Shown here: positions 24,490 through 33,600 of the stretch, piece by piece | Position numbering within the stretch: position 1 is the stretch's first letter | How the letters are laid out: every line of letters begins with the position of its first letter | Source of the DNA: Actinoplanes philippinensis | Lineage (GTDB): Bacteria; Actinomycetota; Actinomycetes; Mycobacteriales; Micromonosporaceae | NCBI RefSeq assembly: GCF_900113015.1 | Contig: NZ_FONV01000002.1 | Location: 620,001-684,000 of the forward strand | Length of the DNA: 64,000 bases | Direction of reading: 5' to 3' | Notes under the pieces: model-generated | The model's input: the letters and a program-made list of their open reading frames with translations, nothing else | What the model was told of the DNA's origin: nothing | Database searches by the model: none | Made by a program: the position numbers and the translations under genes

Positions 24490-24536
24490 GGCACCCGGCG
24501 GACCGGATCTGGGGAACGGGCGGTCCGCCGGGTGCC
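24490..24536 (+). terminator. terminator hairpin of sigma-factor operon
   Basis: Perfect 16-bp inverted repeat (GGCACCCGGCGGACCG / CGGTCCGCCGGGTGCC), 15-base loop, followed by TTTA. It starts four bases after the stop codon. First of four hairpins in the 203-bp convergent interval before glnA2. Confidence 0.8.
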
Positions 24537-24545
24537 TTTAGCGGT

Positions 24546-24588
24546 CGGTTGCCGGTAAGGGTCGCCCCCACCCAGCGCCCGGCAACCG
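24546..24588. terminator. second stacked hairpin
   Basis: Perfect 10-bp inverted repeat CGGTTGCCGG / CCGGCAACCG with a 23-base loop. Lies between two stronger hairpins; could act for either convergent transcript. Confidence 0.5.
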
Positions 24589-24593
24589 CACCA

Positions 24594-24631
24594 GCCAGGC
24601 GGTGACGGCTCGGACACCGTCGCCGCCTGGC
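24594..24631. terminator. third stacked hairpin
   Basis: 15-bp arms (GCCAGGCGGTGACGG / CCGTCGCCGCCTGGC, one mismatch) and an 8-base loop. Part of the terminator stack between the convergent sigma operon and glnA2. Confidence 0.6.
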
Positions 24632-24643
24632 GCCACACACGGG

Positions 24644-24673
24644 AAAGGGCCTCTCCGACGGGAGAGGCCCTTT
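24644..24673 (-). terminator. terminator of glnA2
   Basis: Perfect 13-bp arms AAAGGGCCTCTCC / GGAGAGGCCCTTT with loop GACG, 15 bases past the glnA2 stop. The A- and T-runs at either end make it a good bidirectional intrinsic terminator. Confidence 0.85.
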
Positions 24674-24688
24674 CTCGATGACGGCGGC

Positions 24689-26041
24689 TTACAGGGCGCC
24701 GAGGTAGCGCTGGCGCTCGTAGGGGGTGACCTCGCGGCGGAACTGCTCCCACTCGGCCCGCTTGTTACGGAGGAAGAAGTCGAAGACGTGCTCGCCCAGC
24801 ACCTCGGCGATCAGCTCGGAGCCGGCCATCACGTCGATCGCCTCGGACAGGTTCTCCGGGAGCGCCTCGTAGCCGGCGGCCTTGCGCTCGGCCGGGGACA
24901 GCGACCACACGTCGTCCTCGGCGCCGGGGGGCAACTCGTACCCCTCTTCGATGCCCTTGAGACCGGCGCCGAGCATCACCGCGAAAGCCAGATACGGGTT
25001 GGCCGCCGAGTCGATCGAGCGCACCTCGACCCGGGCCGAGTTGGGCTTGCCGAACGCCGGGACGCGGACCAGCGCCGACCGGTTGAGGTGGCCCCAGCTG
25101 ACGAACGCCGGGGACTCGGTGATCCGGTCCGGGAGCTGCAGCGGGAAGAGCCGCTTGTACGAGTTGACCCACTGGTTGGTGACCGCCGTGTACTCCCGGG
25201 CGTGCACCAGCAGGCCGGCGATGAACGACCGGGCCGTCTTCGACAGCTTCTGCGGGTCCTCGCTGTCGTAGAAGACGTTGCGCTCGCCCTCGAACAGCGA
25301 CAGGTGGGTGTGCATGCCCGAGCCGGGCTGGTCGGTGTACGGCTTCGGCATGAAGGTCGCCTTGACGCCCTGGGAGAGCGCCACCTCCTTGACCACGTGC
25401 CGGAACGTCATGATGTTGTCGGCCGTGGTGAGGGCGTCGGCATACCGCAGGTCGATCTCCTGCTGGCCGGGCGCGACCTCGTGGTGGCTGAACTCGACCG
25501 AGATGCCGATCCGCTCCAGGGCGAGCACGGCCTGCCGGCGGAAGTCGCGGGCCACCGCGTGGGTGGTGTGGTCGAAGTAGCCGCCGGTGTCGACCGGGAC
25601 CGGCACCGAGCCGTCGTTGACCCCGTCCTGGATCAGGAAGAACTCGACCTCGGGGTGGGTGTAGAAGGTGAAACCCTTCTCGGCGGCCTTGGCCAGGGCG
25701 CGGCGCAGCACGTGGCGCGGGTCGGCCCAGGCGGCGCTGCCGTCGGGCAGCAGGATGTCGCAGAACATCCGGGCGCTCTCACCGGAGACGCCGCCCTCGA
25801 ACGGGAAGACCTGGAACGTGGTCGGGTCGGGCATGGCCACCATGTCCGACTCGTAGACCCGGGCGAAGCCCTCGATCGCCGAGCCGTCGATGCCGATGCC
25901 CTCCTCGAAGGCGGACTCCAGCTCGGCCGGGGCGACGGACACGCTCTTCAGCGTGCCGAGCACGTCGGTGAACCAGAGCCGGACAAAACGGATGTCGCGC
26001 TCCTCGAGCGTGCGAAGCACGAACTCCTGCTGTCGGTCCAC
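24689..26041 (-). CDS. glnA2: type I glutamine-synthetase-like enzyme, GlnA2 group
   Basis: 450 aa from GTG 26041 (reads as MDRQQEFVLRTLEERDIRF); GAGGGG lies five bases upstream, better placed than the GTG two codons earlier. Glutamine synthetase signatures: DGSAIEGFARVYESDM, ATP/metal strand HPEVEFFL, HEVAPGQQEIDLRY, FMPKPYTDQPGSGMHTHLS and NRSALVRVP. It matches the GlnA2 type linked to glnE in actinobacteria; the adenylylation Tyr motif of GlnA1 is not seen near the C-terminus (GEHVFDFFLRNKR). In Streptomyces the GlnA2 enzyme glutamylates polyamines, so that activity is possible here rather than ammonia assimilation. Divergent from nadE. Confidence 0.92.
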   Translation of the reverse strand: MDRQQEFVLRTLEERDIRFVRLWFTDVLGTLKSVSVAPAELESAFEEGIGIDGSAIEGFARVYESDMVAMPDPTTFQVFPFEGGVSGESARMFCDILLPDGSAAWADPRHVLRRALAKAAEKGFTFYTHPEVEFFLIQDGVNDGSVPVPVDTGGYFDHTTHAVARDFRRQAVLALERIGISVEFSHHEVAPGQQEIDLRYADALTTADNIMTFRHVVKEVALSQGVKATFMPKPYTDQPGSGMHTHLSLFEGERNVFYDSEDPQKLSKTARSFIAGLLVHAREYTAVTNQWVNSYKRLFPLQLPDRITESPAFVSWGHLNRSALVRVPAFGKPNSARVEVRSIDSAANPYLAFAVMLGAGLKGIEEGYELPPGAEDDVWSLSPAERKAAGYEALPENLSEAIDVMAGSELIAEVLGEHVFDFFLRNKRAEWEQFRREVTPYERQRYLGAL

Positions 26042-26153
26042 TTCCACCCCTCGTTCGGATGTCCACCTATCGAGCCGAGACTACGCTGACCATCGTCTGT
26101 GACGTCGGCCCGGGTCGGGATCGAAAAGCCCGCCTTGGAGGAAGAATAAGAGC

Positions 26154-27884
26154 ATGCCCACGTTGCGCATCGCTCTCGCTCAGGTGAACTCGACAGTCGG
26201 CGACATCCGCGGCAACGCGGCGTCGGTGCGGCGCTGGTCCCGGGAGGCGGCGGACGCCGGAGCACACCTGGTCGCCTTCCCCGAGATGATGCTGACCGGC
26301 TACCCCATCGAGGATCTGGTCTTCCGCAACTCGTTCGTCGAGGCGTCCCGGCAGGGCCTGCGTGATCTCGCCGCCGGCCTGGCCGCCGACGGCCTGGGCG
26401 AGCTGGCGGTGGTGGTCGGTTACGTGGACGCCGACGGCCCACCGGCGATCAGCTCCGACGCGGCGCCCGGCAGCGGCCGGCGCGACGCGTCCGCGCTGCT
26501 GCACCGCGGCGAGGTGGTGGCCACCTACTACAAGCACCACCTGCCCAACTACGGCGTCTTCGACGAGGACCGCTACTTCGAGCCCGGCGACACGCTGACC
26601 GTGGTCCGGCTCGGCGGGGTGGACGTGGCGCTCACCGTGTGCGAGGACATCTGGCAGGCGGGCGGGCCGTTCACCGCGGCGCGGCGGGCCGGGGTGAGCC
26701 TGGTGGTCAACATCAACGCCTCGCCGTACGAGTTGAACAAGGACGACGTGCGGCTCGCGCTGGTCCAGCGGCGGGCCGTGGAGGCGGGCGCCGCGGTCGC
26801 GTTCGTCAACATGGTCGGCGGGCAGGACGAGCTGGTCTTCGACGGCGACTCGATGATCGTCTCGGAGACCGGGGAGCTGCTGGCCCGCACCGGGCAGTTC
26901 GGCGAGGAGCTGCTCGTGCACGACCTGGATCTCGATCCCAGGGCATCGGAGCCCGGGCCCTCGGCGCTCAAGATCGACCGGGTGGCGACCGGCGTCACCC
27001 TGGCCCCGCCCGCGGACACCCGGCGGGGCGGCATCGCGGAGCGGCTCTCCGACGAGGCCGAGATCTGGTCCGCCCTGGTGCTGGGCCTGCGCGACTATGT
27101 GAACAAGAACCGTTTCCCCTCGGTGATCTTCGGCCTCTCCGGTGGCATCGACTCGGCCGTGGTCGCCGCGATCGCCGTCGACGCCCTCGGCCCGGAGCGG
27201 GTGGTCGGCGTCTCGCTGCCCAGCGGCTTCTCCTCCGACCACTCCAAGGACGACGCGGCCGACCTGGCCAAACGCACCGGCCTCGACTACCGCACCGAGC
27301 CGATCCAGGCGATGGTCGACGCGTTCCTGGCCAACATGTCGCTCTCCGGCCTGGCGGTGGAGAATCTGCAGGCCCGGGTCCGCGGCGTGATCCTGATGGC
27401 GCTCTCCAACCAGGAGGGGCACCTGGTCCTGACCACCGGCAACAAGAGCGAGCTGGCGGTCGGCTACTCGACCCTCTACGGCGATTCGGTCGGCGGGTTC
27501 AATCCGCTCAAGGACGTGCCGAAGACGATGGTGTGGCAGCTCGCGCGGTGGCGCAACACCCAGCCCGGCACACCCCCGATCCCGGAGAACTCGATCACCA
27601 AGGCACCCAGCGCCGAGCTGCGGCCCGACCAGAAGGACTCCGACTCGCTGCCCGACTACGAGATCCTCGACCCGATCATCAAGGGCTACGTCGACCGGGA
27701 TCTGGGCCGCGACGAGCTGATCGCCGCCGGCAACGACCCGGCCCTGGTGGACCGTACGCTACGCATGATCGACCTGGCGGAGTACAAGAGGCGGCAGTCG
27801 GCTCCCGGCACCAAGATCTCCGGCAAGGCGTTCGGCCGTGATCGTCGCCTCCCTATTACCAACCTGTTTCGCGAAGGCGTGTAG
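26154..27884 (+). CDS. nadE: glutamine-dependent NAD+ synthetase
   Basis: 576 aa; ATG with GGAGGAAGA upstream. N-terminal nitrilase-type glutaminase (1 to ~270) with the Glu-Lys-Cys triad in FPEMMLTGYP, YYKHHLPNYGVFDE and LTVCEDIW. C-terminal ATP-pyrophosphatase domain with P-loop FGLSGGIDSAVV, then TGNKSELAVGYSTLYGD and NSITKAPSAEL. It amidates nicotinate adenine dinucleotide to NAD+ using glutamine-derived ammonia channelled between domains. The glnA2-nadE-panB order is common in actinobacteria. Confidence 0.96.
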   Translation: MPTLRIALAQVNSTVGDIRGNAASVRRWSREAADAGAHLVAFPEMMLTGYPIEDLVFRNSFVEASRQGLRDLAAGLAADGLGELAVVVGYVDADGPPAISSDAAPGSGRRDASALLHRGEVVATYYKHHLPNYGVFDEDRYFEPGDTLTVVRLGGVDVALTVCEDIWQAGGPFTAARRAGVSLVVNINASPYELNKDDVRLALVQRRAVEAGAAVAFVNMVGGQDELVFDGDSMIVSETGELLARTGQFGEELLVHDLDLDPRASEPGPSALKIDRVATGVTLAPPADTRRGGIAERLSDEAEIWSALVLGLRDYVNKNRFPSVIFGLSGGIDSAVVAAIAVDALGPERVVGVSLPSGFSSDHSKDDAADLAKRTGLDYRTEPIQAMVDAFLANMSLSGLAVENLQARVRGVILMALSNQEGHLVLTTGNKSELAVGYSTLYGDSVGGFNPLKDVPKTMVWQLARWRNTQPGTPPIPENSITKAPSAELRPDQKDSDSLPDYEILDPIIKGYVDRDLGRDELIAAGNDPALVDRTLRMIDLAEYKRRQSAPGTKISGKAFGRDRRLPITNLFREGV

Positions 27885-27946
27885 AGGTGTAACGATGTGC
27901 GGACCCGGGGACCGCACTCGCGCGGCCTCGAGGGAGGAGAAACGCC

Positions 27947-28777
27947 ATGTCCGAGATCCCCACCCTGTACGGTGGGCCGCCGACCCGCCGGGTCCGCACC
28001 CGTGACCTGCTCAACGCCAAGGTCCGCGGCGACCGCTGGCCGATGCTCACGTCCTACGACATGTACACCGCGCAGATCTTCGACCAGTCCGGCGTGCCGG
28101 TGCTGCTGGTCGGCGACTCGGCCGCCAACAACGTCTACGGCTACGAGACCACCGTCCCGGTCACCGTCGACGAGCTGTTGCCGCTGGTCCGCGCGGTCGT
28201 GCGGGCCACCAAGACCGCGCTGATCGTCGGCGATCTGCCGTTCGGCAGCTACGAGGAGGGCCCCACCCAGGCGCTGCGCACCGCCGTCCGGTTCATGAAG
28301 GAGGGCGGCTGCCACGCGGTCAAACTCGAGGGCGGCCGCCGGATGGCCCCGCAGATCGAGGCGATCACCGGCGCCGGCATCCCGGTGATGGCGCACATCG
28401 GCTTCACCCCGCAGCGCGAGCACGCCATCGGCGGATACCGCGTCCAGGGCCGGGACAACGAGGGCGCCGAGGTGATCTCGGACGCCCGGGCGGTCGCCGA
28501 CGCGGGCGCCTTCGCGGTGGTCCTGGAGATGGTCCCCGGCGAGGTCTCCAAGCAGATCACCAAGGAGCTGCCGATCCCGACGGTCGGCATCGGCGCGGGC
28601 CCCGACACCGATGCTCAGGTGCTGGTCTGGCAGGACATGGCCGGGCTGCGCACCGGCAAGGCGCCGCGCTTCGTGAAACGCTACGCCGATCTCGCCGGCG
28701 CGCTCACCGAGGCGACGCGACAATTCGCGGACGAGGTCCGCAACGGCGAGTTCCCCGCCGCGGAGCACACCTTCTGA
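27947..28777 (+). CDS. panB: 3-methyl-2-oxobutanoate hydroxymethyltransferase
   Basis: 276 aa; ATG with GAGGGAGGAGAAA upstream, 62 bases after nadE. TIM-barrel ketopantoate hydroxymethyltransferase with [17 protein letters not shown] (metal Asp), [26 protein letters not shown] and VLEMVPGEV (catalytic Glu), then [18 protein letters not shown]. First committed step of pantothenate synthesis, using methylene-tetrahydrofolate and ketoisovalerate. Followed by a hairpin terminator. Confidence 0.96.
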   Translation: MSEIPTLYGGPPTRRVRTRDLLNAKVRGDRWPMLTSYDMYTAQIFDQSGVPVLLVGDSAANNVYGYETTVPVTVDELLPLVRAVVRATKTALIVGDLPFGSYEEGPTQALRTAVRFMKEGGCHAVKLEGGRRMAPQIEAITGAGIPVMAHIGFTPQREHAIGGYRVQGRDNEGAEVISDARAVADAGAFAVVLEMVPGEVSKQITKELPIPTVGIGAGPDTDAQVLVWQDMAGLRTGKAPRFVKRYADLAGALTEATRQFADEVRNGEFPAAEHTF

Positions 28778-28782
28778 GTGGT

Positions 28783-28818
28783 ACGGGGTCCGCAGCGCTC
28801 ACCCGCAACGGACCCCGT
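28783..28818 (+). terminator. terminator after panB
   Basis: Perfect 10-bp inverted repeat ACGGGGTCCG / CGGACCCCGT with a 16-base loop, six bases after the panB stop and 82 bases before the convergent RNB gene stop. Confidence 0.7.
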
Positions 28819-28899
28819 CCCGCCCTGCCCACACCGTCACGAGCGGCCACGACCCTCGCCCCGGCGCCCGTGCCCATTCCCGATGTCCGCCCGCCGTCC

Positions 28900-30561
28900 T
28901 CACGCCTTCTCGAAGCGGACCGTCCGGCTCTCCGGGTCGGCCGCCGTCAACCGCACCGCGACCCGCTCCCCCAGCGGCAGGTCCCCGGCACATCTGGCGC
29001 GTACGGCCGGCTCGTCCAGGGCGATCGTCCCGCCGGCCGGCCGTTTGCCGTTCGCGTCCTCCCGGTCCAGCACGGCCGCCTCGAACACCTCACCGATCCG
29101 GCCCTGCAGCAGCACCGCCTCGGCCAGGTCGATCGCGCCACGGTCGGCCGCACCCGCCACCCGATCCGTCGACGACATCGCCTTCGGCAGCCGGGGCAGA
29201 GCGTCCAGCACCCACCCGGGGACCGGCCGGCCCCCGTACATCGCCAGGCAGGCCTCCGTCGCGTATCGATCCGCGAGCCGCCTCAGCGGCGCCGTGACGT
29301 GCGCGTACGGCGCCCCGACCCCGCCGTGGCCCGCATCCGCCGGCACGCCGAGAACGTCTCCCCCGTTCTCCGGCCCCTGACCGTCACCCCCGCCGCGCCC
29401 GGCCCCGGCCGCCGCGCCCTGGCCAACCGTGCCCTGGCCAGCTGCACCCTGGCCTGCCGCGCCCTGGCCTGCCGCACCCTGACCGACCGCGCCCTGGCCT
29501 GCCGCGCCCTGGCCTGCCGTGCCTAGAGCCGCCGAGCCCTGAGCCGCCGCGCCTTGGGTCGCGCCCGCGCGGCCGGGCTCCGGTGGCGCGGGCACGCCGA
29601 AGGCGGTGTAGGCGGCGCCGCGGAGCAGTTCGGCGGCCTGGTCGAGGAAGGCCGCGCCCCGCGGATCCGCCGGGTCGACGGCCGCGATTACCGCCCCGAC
29701 CTGGGCGCCGTCCGGCCACGGGATGCCGAGCGGCCCGGCGGCGGCCCGCAGTTTCTCGACGGCTTCGGGCTTCGGCCGGGGCATGGTCCGCAGCAGGCCG
29801 ATCCCGCCGTCCAGCATGATCCGCGCCGCCGCCATACCGGTGAGCAGCGAGATCTGCGCGTTGTGCTCCTCGATCGGCAGGGGCGCCCGCAGTACCAGCC
29901 GCCAGCCGCCACTGTCCCGCTCGACCTCCTGCGACGGCAGCGGAAGGTTCACCGCACCCCGATCCGACGCCCGCCGCGCGAGCAGCCCGCCGATCTCCGG
30001 CAGCAGCGTCAGCATCTCCGGGGCGGTCCCCGCATCGATCTGCCGCTGCACCCCCGCGTAGTCCAGCTTCGCCCGGCTCCGCACGCGGGCCCGCTCCAGG
30101 CGGACGGCCACGGTCTCGCCGTCCCCGTCGAGGTCGATCGTCCACACGACGGCGGCCCGGTCCCCGCCCGGCAGCAGACTCACCGCGTCCTCACTGAGCA
30201 CCGGCGGATGCAGCGGAACCCGCCCGTCCGGCAGATACACCGTCTGCCCCCGGCGCCAGCTCTCCGACTCCAGCACCCCGCCGGGCCGCACATAGGACGC
30301 GACATCGGCGATCGCATAGTGAACCCGATACCCACCCCCGGGCCGGCGGCTCAGATGCATCGCCTGGTCGAGATCCCGCGACGAGGCCGGATCGATCGTC
30401 ACGAACTCGATCGCGCTGCGATCCGTCTCCGGCATCCCCGTAGCCCGAGCGGCCTCCCCGGCCTCAGCGAGCACCGCCTCCGGAAACTCGTCCGGCAATC
30501 CCAGCTCCCGCCGCAGCCCCGAGAAGTCGATCTGCGGCGCCACCACCCGTTTGATCGGCAC
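28900..30561 (-). CDS. RNB-domain ribonuclease with a low-complexity insertion
   Basis: 553 aa; GTG 30561 with GTAGGA upstream. RNase II-type catalytic domain: FVTIDPASSRDLDQAMHL has Asp57, Asp63 and Asp65 of the metal site (the fourth Asp of E. coli RNase II is Gln66), then YRVHYAIADVASYV, LLTGMAAARIML and, after the insertion, APYAHVTAPLRRLADRYATEA. Between residues ~330 and ~404 lies a Gly-Gln-Ala repeat (GQGAA units), splitting the barrel just before the conserved HVTAPLRR motif. No N-terminal cold-shock or C-terminal S1 domain is obvious. Acts as a 3'-5' exoribonuclease by family. Convergent with panB. Confidence 0.83.
   Translation of the reverse strand: MPIKRVVAPQIDFSGLRRELGLPDEFPEAVLAEAGEAARATGMPETDRSAIEFVTIDPASSRDLDQAMHLSRRPGGGYRVHYAIADVASYVRPGGVLESESWRRGQTVYLPDGRVPLHPPVLSEDAVSLLPGGDRAAVVWTIDLDGDGETVAVRLERARVRSRAKLDYAGVQRQIDAGTAPEMLTLLPEIGGLLARRASDRGAVNLPLPSQEVERDSGGWRLVLRAPLPIEEHNAQISLLTGMAAARIMLDGGIGLLRTMPRPKPEAVEKLRAAAGPLGIPWPDGAQVGAVIAAVDPADPRGAAFLDQAAELLRGAAYTAFGVPAPPEPGRAGATQGAAAQGSAALGTAGQGAAGQGAVGQGAAGQGAAGQGAAGQGTVGQGAAAGAGRGGGDGQGPENGGDVLGVPADAGHGGVGAPYAHVTAPLRRLADRYATEACLAMYGGRPVPGWVLDALPRLPKAMSSTDRVAGAADRGAIDLAEAVLLQGRIGEVFEAAVLDREDANGKRPAGGTIALDEPAVRARCAGDLPLGERVAVRLTAADPESRTVRFEKA
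29440..29560 (-). repeat. 15-bp coding repeat inside the RNB gene
   Basis: Imperfect tandem repeats of the 15-mer GCCCTGGCCTGCCGC (plus strand), about eight units, encode the GQGAA pentapeptide. Because the unit is a multiple of three the frame is kept, so copy number can vary without inactivating the protein. Confidence 0.8.
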
Positions 30562-30615
30562 GGCTCATTCCTACCAGCCGACGCGCACCGTTGCCGCCGA
30601 GGCGTCACACCAGAA

Positions 30616-30654
30616 GAAGCGCGCCGCCGGTGACGGACACCGGCGACGCGCTTC
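30616..30654 (-). terminator. terminator of the histone-like gene
   Basis: 17-bp arms (GAAGCGCGCCGCCGGTG / CACCGGCGACGCGCTTC, one mismatch) with a 5-base loop, 13 bases past the stop of the giant gene and 54 bases before the RNB start. Confidence 0.8.
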
Positions 30655-30667
30655 CCGTTCCGCCGGA

Positions 30668-33600
30668 TCAGCGACGCCGCGACGGCGCGCGGGACGCCTG
30701 CACCGGCTCACCCTTGGGCGTGTTACGAGCGGTTCGAGCACTTCCCGGCGTACGCGTGACAGCCCCCGCGTTCGTCCCGGAACTCCGGGCCGCCCGAGTC
30801 GCCTTGGCCGCGTTCCCCGTGGCTTTCACCGCGGCAGGCCCCGTCCCCGTTCCGGCCGGCGCTGCTTTCGCGTTGGCGGCCCGGCCCGCGGTGGTCTTCG
30901 CCGCATCGGCCCTGCTTCCGGCCGTCTTCCCGGCCGAGCCCTTGGCCGCCGTGCCCTTCCCCGCCGACGCCGCATTCGACCCGGCCGCCCGCGTGGCCTT
31001 CGCCGTCGTCACCTTGGCCGTCGTCGACTTCGCCACCGTGGCTCTGGCCGCCGTGGTCTTCGCTGCCGTGGTCATGGCCGCCGACTTGGTACCGGTCACC
31101 TTGGCCCCTGTGGCCTGGGCGCCCGCCGCCTTGGCTCCCGGCCCCTTGGCCGCCGTCGTCGTTGCCTTGGCTCCCGTCCCCTTGGCCGCCGTCGTCGTTG
31201 CCTTGGCTCCTGTCGCCTTGGTCGCGCTCGTCTTCGCTCCGGTCACCTTGGTGGCCCCAGCACTGCCGGCCGTCCTGGCCGTCCCACCACCAGCGGTCGC
31301 CCTGGCAGCGACAGTCTTGGTTGCCGTAGCCTTCGCAGCCGCTCTCCCGGGCGCCGCCTTGGCCGAACTCGCCTTGCTGGGCGCAGCCGTAGCCACACCT
31401 GCCCTGCCGGGAGCCGCCTTGGTCCCAGCCGCCCTGCTCGGCGCCGCCTTGGTCCCAGTCGACTTGGTCCCAGCCGACTTGGTCTTAGTCGACTTGGTGG
31501 CCCCCGCCTTGCTCGGCACCGCCTTCGCCGCGCCCGCCTTGCCGGGGGTCGACTTGGCCGCGCCCGCTTTGACAGGCATCGCCTTGGCCGCGCCGGCTTT
31601 GCTGGGAGTGACCTTGGTTACGGCCGTTTTGGCTGCCGCTGACTTCGCGGGCGTCGCCCTGGCCACTGTGGCCTTCTTGGCACTTGTGGTCTTCGCCGTC
31701 GCCTTGGCAGGTGCGGCCTTGCCGGCCGACGCTTTCGCAGCCGTTTTAGCAGGTGCACTCTTGGCCGCCGTCGCTTTGGCAGCCTTGACCGGCGCGGTCT
31801 TGGCCGCCTTCGCAGGTGCCGCCTTGGCCGGGGTGGCCTTGACCGCCTTGGCGGGTGCGGCCGTCCTTCCTGCACTCTTGGCCGGAGCAGCCTTCGCCGC
31901 CCCTGCCTTCGTCGCTGCGGCGCCCTTGACCGAAGCCTTGGTCGCTGCGGTCGCCTTGGCAGCCGCCTTCTTCGCAACGGCCGTCTTCGCCGCAGTGGTT
32001 CCCGCAGCCTTGGCAGCAGCCTTCTTCCCTGCCGCTGTGGTGCTCCCGCTCGTCGTGGCCGCGGTCCTATCAGCCCCGGCCGCCTTGGCCGCAGTCGCTT
32101 TCCCCGCACTCGCCTTGGCCGCAGTCGCCTTGCCAGGGGCCGCCTTCGTCCCCGTCGCCTTGCCAGCCGCCGCCTTGGCGACGGTCACCTTTGCCGCAGT
32201 GCCCTTGCCGGGGGTCGCCTTCGTCCCCGTCGCCTTGGTTCCCGTCGCCTTGCCAGCGGCCGCCTTGGCAGCGGTCACCTTCGCCGCAGCGGCCTTGCCG
32301 GGGGTCGCCTTCGTCCCGGCCGCCCTGCCAGTGGTCGCTTTAGCCGCAGTCGCCTTGCCGAGGGTCGCCTTCGTCCCAGTCGCCTTCGTCCCAGTCGCCT
32401 TCGTCCCGGTCGCCTTGCCAGCGGTCGCCTTGCCAGCGGTCGCCTTGGCCGCAGTCGCCTTGCCGAGGGGCGCATTCGTCCCGCTCGCCTTCGTCCCGGT
32501 CGCCTTTGTCCCGGTCGCCTTGGCTGCGGTTGCTTTCGTCGCGCTCGCCTTCGCCGCAGCCGCCTTGGTAGCTACCGCCGCGGTGGAGCCGGTCCCCGTA
32601 GCACCTGTCGCCCGTGCCCCAGTGGCCTTTGCCGCGTCTTTCGCTACCGAAGCACCGGCCGCCCGGACGCCGGCACCAGCCTTGGCACCGGTGGCCTTGC
32701 CTCCGGCAGCCGTGGTCCCAACAGCTTTGGTCCCGGTCGTTCTCGTCCCGCCGACCCCAGCCTTGGCCGTCTTGGCCCCGGCCACCGCGGTCCCTGCCGC
32801 CTTGGTCCCAGTGGCCATGGCTCCCGTGGCCCTCGCCCCGGTAGCCTTCGCCCCGGTCTCCTTCATCCCGGTAGCCTTGGCCCCGGCCTCTTTCATCCCG
32901 GTGGCCTTCATCCCGGTGGCCTTCGTCCCAGCGGTCCGAGTACCGGTTGCCGTGGTCCCCGCCGTCTTGGTCCCAGCGGTCTTGGTCCCAGCGGTCTTGG
33001 CGGCGGCCGCCTTGTTTCCGACAGCCTTGGCGGGGGTCGTCTTGGTCCCAGCAGTCCTGGTTCCGGTCGCCTTGGTCGCGGCGCTCTTGCTTCCGGCCGT
33101 GGTGCGGCTCGCGGCTCCCTCGATCGTCTTCACCGGAGACGCCCCGGACTTGCTGGTTCCGGTGGCCCTGGCGCCGGCGGCCCTGGTCGTCCGGGTCGTA
33201 GCGCCCTTCGCCGTGCCCCGTCCCTTGGGCGCGGCGGGTCCGGCAGCGGTGGCCGAGGTGCCGTCGGTGCGGGTCTCCTCGAATTCGGCGTCTGCTGTCT
33301 TCACTGCCGTCGCCGCAGCGCCTGCCGCCTTGGCAGCAGTCCTCGCGGCTCCCGCCGCTTTACCCGCCGAAGTCTTGGGCGCCGCCTTCTTGGACGCCAC
33401 GCCCTTGGCCGCCTCCCCCGCGGTGGTGGTCCCCTCGGCCGAACGGCCGCCAGAGACGCTCGTCCCGGGAGCGGTGATCTCGTCGAGTTCGGCCGCCTCG
33501 TCCTCGTCCTCGAACTCGTGCGCCGCGGCCTCGCCGTCCTCCACGAACCGGTCGTCCGCCGTGAACCGGTCGTCCGCCGTGAACCGGTCGCTCTCGGGTC

